NCBI GenBank assembly: GCA_001824745.1
Contig: MHSZ01000007.1
Span: 10,293 to 16,734, forward strand
Origin: Candidatus Terrybacteria bacterium RIFCSPLOWO2_01_FULL_58_14
GTDB taxonomy: Bacteria > Patescibacteriota > Minisyncoccia > Terrybacterales > 2-01-FULL-58-14
DNA length: 6,442 bases
Reading direction: 5' to 3'
Of this stretch, positions 1-5,308 are shown one piece after another (the stretch's first letter is position 1; the number at the start of each line of letters is the position of its first letter). A program made the translations under genes and the position numbers. Below the pieces are notes generated by a model. The model was not told where the DNA came from and did no database searches. It saw only the letters and a program-made list of their open reading frames with translations.

Positions 1-1770
1 CAAGATGAACGGGCGCGGAGGGTTTCGGGGGGCACCTTTCATTCGTTTGCCCATACCGTACTGCGGCGTTACGGACGCTATGCGGATCTTCCCGTGAACT
101 TCACCGTGCTTGATCGATCCGACAGCGAGGACATCTTGAACCATTTGCGTACGGAGATGGGTTTCGCCGGGAATCAGCAAAGAGGCCTCCGGCGGCGGTT
201 TCCTCAAAAACGAGCGCTGGGGGAAATGGCGAGCAGGGCGACAAATCGGCGGGTGCCGCTCAGAGAGGTTCTTTTACGCGATTGGCCCCAATTTCTCCCC
301 GACGAAGAAGAGCTCCGCGCACTCATTGAACGCTATCAGCGATATAAGCAAGAGCACCGTCTTTTCGACTACGATGATTTGTTGACGGAACTCCTCCGCC
401 TCCTTGAAGAGCGCAAGGCGATCGGCGAACGGCTCGCCTCTCATTTTCAGGCGGTGCTCGTAGACGAATATCAAGATACCAATCGCGTGCAATCCGATAT
501 CCTGCGCGCGCTCGTCCTTCATCGCGGCATTATGGCAGTGGGTGATGATGCGCAGGCGATTTATTCGTTCCGAGGGGCTGATTTCCGAAACATCATGGCA
601 TTCCCTAGGGATTTTCCCGGCGCAACACTTTATCGCATTGAAGAGAACTACCGCTCAACACAGCCGATACTTGATGCCGCCAACGCCGTGATTGCTCGCG
701 CGACGCAACGTTACGAGAAGCGCCTTTTCACTTCACGCTCAGACGGTCCTGCGCCGAAACTCGTGGGCTGCACCGATGAAGCATCGCAGGCCGGGTTCGT
801 GGCCGATGAAATTCTCCGTTTGCGAGAAGAGGGGATGGCACTTGAAGAAATCGCCGTGCTCTTTCGTTCGTCCTATCACTCGTTCGAACTTGAAGCAGAG
901 CTGGCCCATCGGAATATTCCCTTCGTGAAATACGGGGGCTTCAAGTTTGCAGAAGCCGCCCACGTGAAGGATGCGATGGCGCATCTGCGCTGGCTCGTGA
1001 ATCCCAAAGACCTCGTTGCAGCACAGCGCTGCCTCCTTGTGCTGGAAGGCGTTGGGCCGGTTGCGGCCCGCGCGATTGCCGAAAGAGCGGCCTCTTCACC
1101 AGGGCTTTCCGAGGGACTCGCTGCGGTTCAGTCGCCTCCTCGCGCCGCCGGGGCCCTCGATCGTCTCCGCATTGCCCTTGCTGCCGCAGATCGTGCGGCT
1201 TCCCCCGCAGAGAAGCTTGAGGTCCTCCTCCCGTATCTTGCCGAGACCCTGGTGAGGAGATTTGACGACTTTCCCAAACGCATGCGCGATCTTGAGCATC
1301 TCGTTTCGATCGCTCGGCGATTTCGCTCCACCGATAGATTTGTCTCTGATTTTTCCATCGAGCCCCCGGCGGACCACACTATCGCCGGAGTATCCGGAGT
1401 CGAGAACGAGGAAGAACCTCTTGTGCTTTCCACGATTCACTCTGCCAAAGGCCTGGAGTGGCGGGCGGTCTTCGTGATATCGGTGCTCGACGGCTATCTC
1501 CCGCAGGATTACGCTTTCCGGTCAGCGGAGGAACTGGAGGAAGAACGCCGGCTTCTCTATGTGGCGATGACGCGAGCACGAGAACTTCTCACGCTCACGT
1601 ACCCCGCCATGATCGCGCCTTCAGGAGCGAGAGCGACAATGAGGAGTGCTATGGTGTTCGCGAAACCCTCGCACTTCCTTGACGGCATCGAGGAGGTTGT
1701 ATTACCGCACACCGTTGTCGCCGGAGCGGAGTTGTTCGATGGCATCACCTACGAAGATGATATTGCATAA
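1..1770 (+). CDS. UvrD/PcrA-family ATP-dependent DNA helicase, 5'-truncated by window edge
   Basis: Superfamily 1A 3'-5' DNA helicase of the UvrD/Rep/PcrA type, known to unwind DNA in repair and replication restart. The frame is open from base 1, so the gene starts upstream; 589 codons are visible. Window codons 12-16 read TFHSF (motif Ib region). DEYQDTN (codons 155-161) is the Walker B motif, VGDDAQAIYSFRGA (180-193) is motif III, ENYRST (215-220) is motif IV, TIHSAKGLEW (478-487) is motif V and LLYVAMTRAR (518-527) is motif VI. The Walker A motif must lie upstream of the window. The ATG at 94 is internal, because helicase sequence precedes it. About 62 residues follow motif VI, so the long C-terminal tail with the Tudor-like domain of PcrA/UvrD is absent or very short. 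The stop lies 7 bp before the peptidase start. Family assignment is secure; UvrD, Rep or PcrA orthology is not. Confidence 0.96.
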   Translation, partial: QDERARRVSGGTFHSFAHTVLRRYGRYADLPVNFTVLDRSDSEDILNHLRTEMGFAGNQQRGLRRRFPQKRALGEMASRATNRRVPLREVLLRDWPQFLPDEEELRALIERYQRYKQEHRLFDYDDLLTELLRLLEERKAIGERLASHFQAVLVDEYQDTNRVQSDILRALVLHRGIMAVGDDAQAIYSFRGADFRNIMAFPRDFPGATLYRIEENYRSTQPILDAANAVIARATQRYEKRLFTSRSDGPAPKLVGCTDEASQAGFVADEILRLREEGMALEEIAVLFRSSYHSFELEAELAHRNIPFVKYGGFKFAEAAHVKDAMAHLRWLVNPKDLVAAQRCLLVLEGVGPVAARAIAERAASSPGLSEGLAAVQSPPRAAGALDRLRIALAAADRAASPAEKLEVLLPYLAETLVRRFDDFPKRMRDLEHLVSIARRFRSTDRFVSDFSIEPPADHTIAGVSGVENEEEPLVLSTIHSAKGLEWRAVFVISVLDGYLPQDYAFRSAEELEEERRLLYVAMTRARELLTLTYPAMIAPSGARATMRSAMVFAKPSHFLDGIEEVVLPHTVVAGAELFDGITYEDDIA

Positions 1771-1777
1771 AGGGAGC

Positions 1778-2182
1778 ATGTCGATTTCCATGTTGCCGGG
1801 TATATTCGAGCGATTGGTTGCCGTAGCACTCGACGCTTTGCCGGAGCGATTCCGCAAGCGTCTCGAAAACGTCGAGGTGGTCATCGAAGATGCGCCTACT
1901 GGGGAACAGCGGCGTATTTGGGGGGAGCGGCGGACGGACGAAGCCGGGGACGCGGAGAACGAAACGCTGTTTGGTCTCTATGAAGGAATTCCGCAAGTCG
2001 CTCGCGATTCGGGCTACACGTTCGTCCTTCCCGATAAAATCACCATTTTCCGCACTTCAATCCTGGAGGCGTGCGAGACCGAAGATGAGGTTCGCTACGA
2101 GGTGCAGGCGACCGTCCTTCATGAAATCGCCCACCATTTTGGTATTTCCGACGAGCGGCTCGACGATCTTGGAAAATATTGA
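1778..2182 (+). CDS. Minimal zincin metallopeptidase family protein (PF06262/DUF1025-like)
   Basis: Small predicted zinc metallopeptidase of 134 residues with no signal peptide or membrane segment, so probably cytoplasmic. The signature is HEIAHHFGISDERL near the C-terminus: H115, E116 and H119 form the HExxH zinc site, and the pattern continues as HExxHxxGxxD, with D125 a possible third ligand. The N-terminal part, with FERLVAVALDALP followed by a VEVVIED strand, also fits the minimal-zincin (Zincin_1) family, whose substrates are not known to me. Start choice: ATG 1778 follows AAAGGGAG, but the spacing is very tight. ATG 1790 (130 residues, MLPGIF...) is equally plausible, and ATG 1757 or 1739 would overlap the helicase gene. 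It lies 7 bp after the helicase stop and 14 bp before the thioredoxin-like gene, suggesting co-transcription. Length is normal for this minimal family. Confidence 0.87.
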   Translation: MSISMLPGIFERLVAVALDALPERFRKRLENVEVVIEDAPTGEQRRIWGERRTDEAGDAENETLFGLYEGIPQVARDSGYTFVLPDKITIFRTSILEACETEDEVRYEVQATVLHEIAHHFGISDERLDDLGKY

Positions 2183-2196
2183 TACCCTGAAGTACC

Positions 2197-2466
2197 ATGT
2201 CACAGAAGCAGCTCATTGAGTTTTACGGACGCGAGTGTTCGCATTGTCGTAACATGGCGCCGCTTGTCGCGCGCGTCGAGCGCGAGGCAGGAGTGAAGTT
2301 CGAGCGCTACGAAGTGTGGCACGATGAGGCAAGCGCGCGAAAAATGGAAGAGTATGATCGCGGATATTGCGGTGGCGTTCCCTTCTATTACAACACTGCA
2401 ACGAAAAAGTGGGTTTGTGGAGAAACCGATTACGAAGCATTTAAAGCGTTTGCGACGGAAGAGTAA
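2197..2466 (+). CDS. Mini thioredoxin-like protein with CSHC active site
   Basis: An 89-residue protein with a compact thioredoxin fold. A short strand (LIEFYG) leads to the redox centre C14-S-H-C17, followed by the usual helix (MAPLVARVEREAG), a second strand (FERYEVW) and GGVP with a likely cis-proline at P62. It is shorter than classical thioredoxin (about 105-110 residues) and has no signal peptide, so it is probably cytosolic. Two further cysteines are unusual: C58 lies just before GGVP, and C74 is in VCGE. The CSHC motif differs from the CGPC of thioredoxin and is closer to glutaredoxin/DsbA-type centres, so reduction potential and partners cannot be read from sequence. It ends 6 bp before ccdA, whose product normally exchanges electrons with thioredoxin-like proteins; that makes CcdA its most likely partner. 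No clear Shine-Dalgarno precedes the ATG. I recall similar short proteins from CPR genomes. Confidence 0.85.
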   Translation: MSQKQLIEFYGRECSHCRNMAPLVARVEREAGVKFERYEVWHDEASARKMEEYDRGYCGGVPFYYNTATKKWVCGETDYEAFKAFATEE

Positions 2467-2472
2467 CCGTCC

Positions 2473-3219
2473 ATGATCAACGATTTTTTGGTTCCGGCGT
2501 TTCTCGCCGGCATTTTCATGTTCTTGGCGCCGTGTACGTTTCCGCTGGTGCCGGCTTTTCTCGGCGCGATCAGCGGTATCACGCCCGAGGGGTTGCGAGA
2601 TTCCGGCGCCGCACGGTGGCGCCTTGTGCGGAATGCGGCGCTTTTCGTCGCGGGTTTTTCGCTCGTGTTCATCATTTTTGGCACCGCGGTAGGGTGGGGG
2701 GGTCAGTTTCTCTTTCCTTATCGTAGGATTCTCGAGCGGATCGCCGGAGTGTTTATCATCTTGTTCGGACTCGCGCTTCTTGGCGCATTCCGTCTGCCGT
2801 TTTTCCGAGCGGCGACGAATCTCCGGGTGCGAATTCCCGGAGTCAATTCCCGCTCGCTTCAGAGCTTTTTGCTCGGAGCGGCGTTCGGCACCGGATGGAC
2901 GCCGTGTGTCGGACCCGTGCTCGGCTCGGTGCTCTTACTGGCTTCTACTTCGGGTACCGCAGCGTCAGGGGCTGCGTTACTCGCGGTGTTCTCGGTGGGG
3001 CTCGCGATACCGTTTCTCCTTGTTGCGTTCGCAGCGGGTAGGGCCGTAAAGATACTCGATCGCTTGGGCAGATCCGCTCGTCTCATCGAGATCGTCTCCG
3101 GAGGTTTCCTCGTCGCGCTCGGCCTCCTTGTGTTCTTTCAGCGTTTCGCGGTGCTTATTTCCTTAGGATACGGCCTGTTCGATTTCATTGGCTACGAACG
3201 GCTCCTTGAGAAGCTCTGA
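2473..3219 (+). CDS. ccdA: CcdA/DsbD-type transmembrane thiol-disulfide electron carrier
   Basis: Integral membrane protein of 248 residues in the CcdA/DsbD membrane-domain family, which carries reducing equivalents from cytoplasmic thioredoxin to oxidised thiols outside the membrane. Six hydrophobic segments are visible at about residues 7-30, 53-73, 87-106, 131-157, 164-190 and 204-224. The redox cysteines are where the family puts them: C21 in APCTFPLVPAFLGA of segment 1, and C145 in FGTGWTPCVGPVLG of segment 4; both are flanked by prolines. These are the only two cysteines. It has no fused periplasmic domains, so it is the short CcdA form rather than full DsbD. The ATG lies 6 bp after the thioredoxin-like stop, with GGAAGAG at 2457-2463 as a plausible ribosome site inside the upstream gene. 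The next gene is a membrane-anchored cupredoxin, a possible extracytoplasmic client. No cytochrome c maturation genes are visible. Confidence 0.93.
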   Translation: MINDFLVPAFLAGIFMFLAPCTFPLVPAFLGAISGITPEGLRDSGAARWRLVRNAALFVAGFSLVFIIFGTAVGWGGQFLFPYRRILERIAGVFIILFGLALLGAFRLPFFRAATNLRVRIPGVNSRSLQSFLLGAAFGTGWTPCVGPVLGSVLLLASTSGTAASGAALLAVFSVGLAIPFLLVAFAAGRAVKILDRLGRSARLIEIVSGGFLVALGLLVFFQRFAVLISLGYGLFDFIGYERLLEKL

Positions 3220-3225
3220 GGCCAG

Positions 3226-3239
3226 GGTCCCCTTGGACC
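3226..3239. promoter_or_regulatory. Short dyad before the cupredoxin gene (possible operator or weak hairpin)
   Basis: GGTCC and GGACC are perfect inverted repeats separated by CCTT, seven bases after the ccdA stop. The right arm overlaps the proposed -35 hexamer TTGGAC of the cupredoxin promoter, which is where a repressor or metal-responsive regulator could bind. As RNA it would form a 5-bp stem with a 4-base loop, but the following ATTTATCTCTTTT is not a clean T-tract, so it would be a poor terminator. Chance occurrence is possible at this size. Confidence 0.35.
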
Positions 3240-3262
3240 ATTTATCTCTTTTGTGCTAGAGT
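3233..3262 (+). promoter_or_regulatory. Candidate sigma70-like promoter with extended -10 for the cupredoxin gene
   Basis: TTGGAC at 3233-3238 serves as the -35, followed by 18 bases and then TAGAGT at 3257-3262 as the -10, with TGC immediately upstream (extended -10). Transcription would begin about 7 bases after the -10, within a base or two of the ATG at 3271. The transcript would then be leaderless or nearly so, which fits the absence of a Shine-Dalgarno before this ATG. Both hexamers are imperfect. The inferred promoter would let the cupredoxin be expressed apart from ccdA. Confidence 0.45.
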
Positions 3263-3270
3263 GGTTTGGT

Positions 3271-3735
3271 ATGAATCGCACCACGATCCTCACCGGCCTT
3301 GCAGTCGTTGCGACAATTATCGTTGCGGCACTCGTATACCTTTCGGTCGGGCCGACGCCCGCACTTGCTCCGGAGGACGGGGCGGCGCCGGACGGCAGCG
3401 AGTTCCAGGGGCCCATTACGGCGCCTCCGGGGAATTCCGATGCGCCTTCTTCTCCAGCGCGCGAGATCACTATTCGCGGCGACGAGTTCTCCTTTAGCCC
3501 GGCCGCCATCAATGCAACTGCCGGCGAACGGCTCCGACTCACGTTCGTGAACGAGGGAAATACTCCGCACAGTTTCGATATCGATGAACTCGACGTGCAC
3601 AGCGGAATCGTGAACCCCGGCGGCTCTTGGACCGTCGATATTGTTGCCCCGGCTCAGCCCGTGCTCTTTCGCACCTATTGCGCCATTCCCGGACACGCAG
3701 AGCAGGGCATGGTCGGTCAACTCATCATTGAGTAG
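3271..3735 (+). CDS. Membrane-anchored cupredoxin (type 1 blue-copper domain protein)
   Basis: A 154-residue protein with an N-terminal hydrophobic segment (about residues 5-27) acting as uncleaved anchor or signal peptide. A Pro/Ala/Gly-rich linker (about 28-64) follows, then a C-terminal cupredoxin domain (about 65-154). All four type-1 copper ligands can be seen: H100 in NTPHSF, then C137, H142 and M147 in a Cx4Hx4M array (YCAIPGHAEQGMVG). The domain should bind one copper outside the membrane and transfer electrons or carry copper; which of these cannot be told from sequence. Start: the frame is open back to GTG 3253, but ATG 3271 gives a normal signal start (MNRTTIL) and the GTG lies inside the proposed promoter. 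It follows ccdA by 51 bp and precedes a strong terminator. No cytochrome oxidase, nitrite reductase or copper-export gene that would name its partner is present in the window. Confidence 0.91.
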   Translation: MNRTTILTGLAVVATIIVAALVYLSVGPTPALAPEDGAAPDGSEFQGPITAPPGNSDAPSSPAREITIRGDEFSFSPAAINATAGERLRLTFVNEGNTPHSFDIDELDVHSGIVNPGGSWTVDIVAPAQPVLFRTYCAIPGHAEQGMVGQLIIE

Positions 3736-3774
3736 CGTTTGGTCGGCGCATTGCGGAAACATTCTCCGCGTGCG

Positions 3775-3815
3775 AAACTGGCGTATCCCGGTATTACGGG
3801 ATGCGCCAGTTTTTT
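3775..3815 (+). terminator. Strong intrinsic terminator after the cupredoxin gene
   Basis: A 16-bp stem pairs 3775-3790 with 3797-3812, with one G-U pair and a six-base loop (GTATTA). It is followed by a T-run at 3810-3815, the first three T's also pairing in the stem. There are no mismatches, and the stem is GC-rich in its middle and apical part. The reverse strand has only a short T-run, so it should act mainly on + strand transcripts. It lies 40 bp after the cupredoxin stop and 23 bp before the phosphodiesterase start. Confidence 0.93.
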
Positions 3816-3838
3816 GACAACGAGAGGAAGATACGACA

Positions 3839-4507
3839 ATGGAGCGTATTGCCCACCGCGCGAACACGCGGAAACGTATTCGTGAGGGTATCCGAGCGAG
3901 GTTCGACCGCTTCGAGGTGGATCTTTGGAACCATAACGGGAGATTCATTCTCTCCCACGATCCCGTGTTCGGGCCGTTCGTTTTCGGCTCGTCAGGCGCG
4001 ACGCTCTCGTCGCGCAAATGGTTGTACGTACGCTGGGGGTGGCCCTTTCTCACTCTCGCAAAACTCTTGCGGGATAAGCGATTGGCTCCCTTACCGTCCC
4101 TTCTCATTGACTTGAAGGGAGCGTGGCCGGACAACGCACTGGAGCATCTCGCGACGCTTCTCCAAACCTATCGCAGGAGCGGGGACGCAATTTGCACCCA
4201 GAACTGGGAACAGCTTGATCGTTACGCGCGGATCGATCCGAAGCGCACGCGAATCTACTCGGAAGCGCATCAAGATCGTCTCGGTGAACTCTTTTTGCGC
4301 ATGGAGCGCGGGGAAACCATCGCCGGCCTGTCGATCAACGCGGCGGCACTCGCGAGTGACCAGCCCCTTGATCCGTTGAGACACATCCTTGCTCGCTCTC
4401 CGTGGTTTATCGTATACGTTTGGAATATCCCCGATTTCCCGACCCTCCGGAATCTCCAGAGCGCGGGCATCGATGGCGCGATCATCGACTATCTCGGTTG
4501 GATATAG
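3839..4507 (+). CDS. Divergent GDPD/PLC-like phosphodiesterase superfamily protein
   Basis: A 222-residue protein resembling the glycerophosphodiester phosphodiesterase (GDPD) TIM barrel, whose members hydrolyse phosphodiesters with a metal ion and two histidines. The N-terminus IAHRAN carries H6-R7, FEVDLW gives metal-ligand candidates E26 and D28, and ILSHDP gives the second catalytic histidine H40. LLIDLKG (D91, K93) matches the later ExK-type strand, and the C-terminus (VYVWNIPDF ... GIDGAIIDYLG) matches the VWTVN...GVDGIITD end of the barrel. The usual PENT segment after the first HR is missing and the protein is shorter than typical GDPDs (about 240-260), so the substrate is uncertain. 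There is no signal peptide, so it is probably cytosolic. ATG 3839 is supported by GAGGAAG at 3824-3830 and by the conserved IAHR near the start. It stands alone between two terminators; no convincing promoter was found. Confidence 0.8.
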   Translation: MERIAHRANTRKRIREGIRARFDRFEVDLWNHNGRFILSHDPVFGPFVFGSSGATLSSRKWLYVRWGWPFLTLAKLLRDKRLAPLPSLLIDLKGAWPDNALEHLATLLQTYRRSGDAICTQNWEQLDRYARIDPKRTRIYSEAHQDRLGELFLRMERGETIAGLSINAAALASDQPLDPLRHILARSPWFIVYVWNIPDFPTLRNLQSAGIDGAIIDYLGWI

Positions 4508-4517
4508 TGAAACCGAC

Positions 4518-4544
4518 AAGCCGTGGCGCAGTGCCGCGGCTTTT
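4518..4544 (+). terminator. Intrinsic terminator after the phosphodiesterase gene
   Basis: A 10-bp stem pairs 4518-4527 with 4533-4542, with one T-G wobble and a five-base loop (GCAGT). It is followed by a short T-run at 4541-4544. It starts 10 bp after the upstream stop codon. The T-run is shorter than in the terminator at 3775-3815, so termination may be less complete. The T-run merges into the -10-like sequence of the next gene. Confidence 0.78.
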
Positions 4545-4552
4545 GCTATGGT
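4544..4552 (+). promoter_or_regulatory. Candidate extended -10 promoter for the pfpI-atp operon
   Basis: TGC followed by TATGGT at 4547-4552 looks like an extended -10 element. No good -35 is seen about 17 bases upstream, where the terminator stem lies; extended -10 promoters can work with a weak -35. Transcription would start near 4559, giving a leader of only about 7 bases containing GGAG. The element shares nine of eleven bases with the one before the cupredoxin gene (3254-3264). Confidence 0.45.
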
Positions 4553-4565
4553 GGGATTGGAGAGT

Positions 4566-5081
4566 ATGGCACGTGTCGCAATTTTCGTCGAGAAAATGTA
4601 CGAGGAGCTCGAGGCGTGGTATCCCGCACTTCGGCTTCGCGAGGCGGGGAACGAGACGGTATTTTTGGCACCGAAAGCCGGAGAGGTCTACGCAGGAAAA
4701 CACGGCTATCCCGTAAAGTCGGACCTCGCAGTTGGCGATGCGAAGCCGGAGGATTTCGACGCGGTCGTGATCCCCGGCGGATTCGCTCCCGATTACTTGC
4801 GGCGCGATCCCGCGGTAATTGCGTTCGTCAGGGCGCTATTTGCCGCCGGCAAGCCCGTTGCGGCAATTTGTCATGGGGCATGGATCCTGGCATCGGCGGA
4901 GATCGTCAAAGGAAAGCGCGTGACGTCATTTTCCGCGATCCGTGACGACGTTGTCCACGCCGGAGGTATCTGGGAGGACGCAGAAACGGTCCGCGACGGT
5001 AATCTCATTACTGCCCGCAAGCCCGAGGATCTCCCGCGGTTCATGGTTGCGGTTCTGGAGGCGCTTCAGGAGCGCTCATGA
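4566..5081 (+). CDS. pfpI: DJ-1/PfpI family protein (PfpI/YhbO-like)
   Basis: A 171-residue cytosolic protein of the DJ-1/PfpI family. Members have been described as intracellular peptidases, glyoxalases or deglycases and are usually linked to stress protection; the exact activity is disputed. The nucleophile elbow AICHGAW carries C102 and H103. The conserved acidic residue in YEELEAWYP (E13 by alignment with PfpI E12) is present, and D76 of PGGFAPD stands where PfpI of Pyrococcus has E74. GKHGYPVKSDL, the DGNLITAR strand and the length all match PfpI closely. Start: ATG 4566 gives the normal MARVAIF strand. An in-frame ATG at 4548 would lie inside the -10-like element. GGAG at 4559-4562 is a close ribosome site. 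Its stop overlaps the next start as ATGA, and AGGAG (5068-5072) near its end serves the next gene, so it is translationally linked to the ATP synthase genes. Confidence 0.93.
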   Translation: MARVAIFVEKMYEELEAWYPALRLREAGNETVFLAPKAGEVYAGKHGYPVKSDLAVGDAKPEDFDAVVIPGGFAPDYLRRDPAVIAFVRALFAAGKPVAAICHGAWILASAEIVKGKRVTSFSAIRDDVVHAGGIWEDAETVRDGNLITARKPEDLPRFMVAVLEALQERS

Positions 5082-5305
5082 ACAAGCTGGGATCGAAAAC
5101 CCCGCCGGCAGGCATGCGGGAAGCCGTCGGTCTTGCGTGGCAATTGGGCTACGCGATTGCTCTTCCCATCGTAGGTTTCGTGCTTGTAGGGAAGCTTGCC
5201 GACCAAGTTTTTGATACCGCACCCTGGTTTCTCTTTTTGGGCCTTATCGTTTCTCTGCCCGTGAGTTTTCTTATTCTCTACAGGAAGCTAAAGAAATTCC
5301 TTTGA
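5078..5305 (+). CDS. AtpZ/AtpI-family small F0F1 ATP synthase-associated membrane protein
   Basis: A 75-residue membrane protein with two hydrophobic segments (about 19-40 and 50-68) and a basic C-terminus (YRKLKKFL). The pattern GLAWQLGYAIALPIVGFVLVGKLAD followed by a short loop and APWFLFLG matches the small AtpZ/AtpI-type proteins (PF09527, ATPase_gene1) encoded just before atpB. Related proteins have been linked to c-ring assembly and to Mg2+/Ca2+ transport; the role here is inferred. Position one gene before atpB supports the call. It starts within the pfpI stop (ATGA overlap), has an AGGAG at 5068-5072 with 5-base spacing, and ends 3 bp before atpB. Confidence 0.85.
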   Translation: MNKLGSKTPPAGMREAVGLAWQLGYAIALPIVGFVLVGKLADQVFDTAPWFLFLGLIVSLPVSFLILYRKLKKFL

Positions 5306-5308
5306 ACT

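Noticed and set aside
1096..1440. 114-codon - strand open frame inside the helicase gene
   Set aside because: It overlaps helicase sequence with an intact frame and conserved motifs downstream; the translation shows no domain.
3253..3270. GTG 3253 as an upstream start of the cupredoxin
   Set aside because: It would put acidic and aromatic residues before a normal signal sequence and overlaps the -10-like element; ATG 3271 gives a standard N-terminus.
3753..3769. GCGGA/TCCGC inverted repeat upstream of the main terminator
   Set aside because: A 5-bp stem with a 7-base loop and no T-run is too weak to call; the adjacent 16-bp hairpin explains termination.
3814..3840. TTGACA (3814-3819) as the -35 of a promoter for the phosphodiesterase gene, with GACAAT (3835-3840) as -10
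   Set aside because: The spacer is only 15 bases, the -10 is weak, and it would start transcription downstream of the ATG at 3839. The TTGACA is mostly the end of the terminator T-run.
3256..4134. A 292-codon open frame on the - strand across the cupredoxin and phosphodiesterase genes
   Set aside because: It lies antisense to two genes with clear family motifs and runs through a terminator hairpin. Its sequence is Arg/Ser/Gly-rich with no recognisable domain, typical of an antisense shadow.
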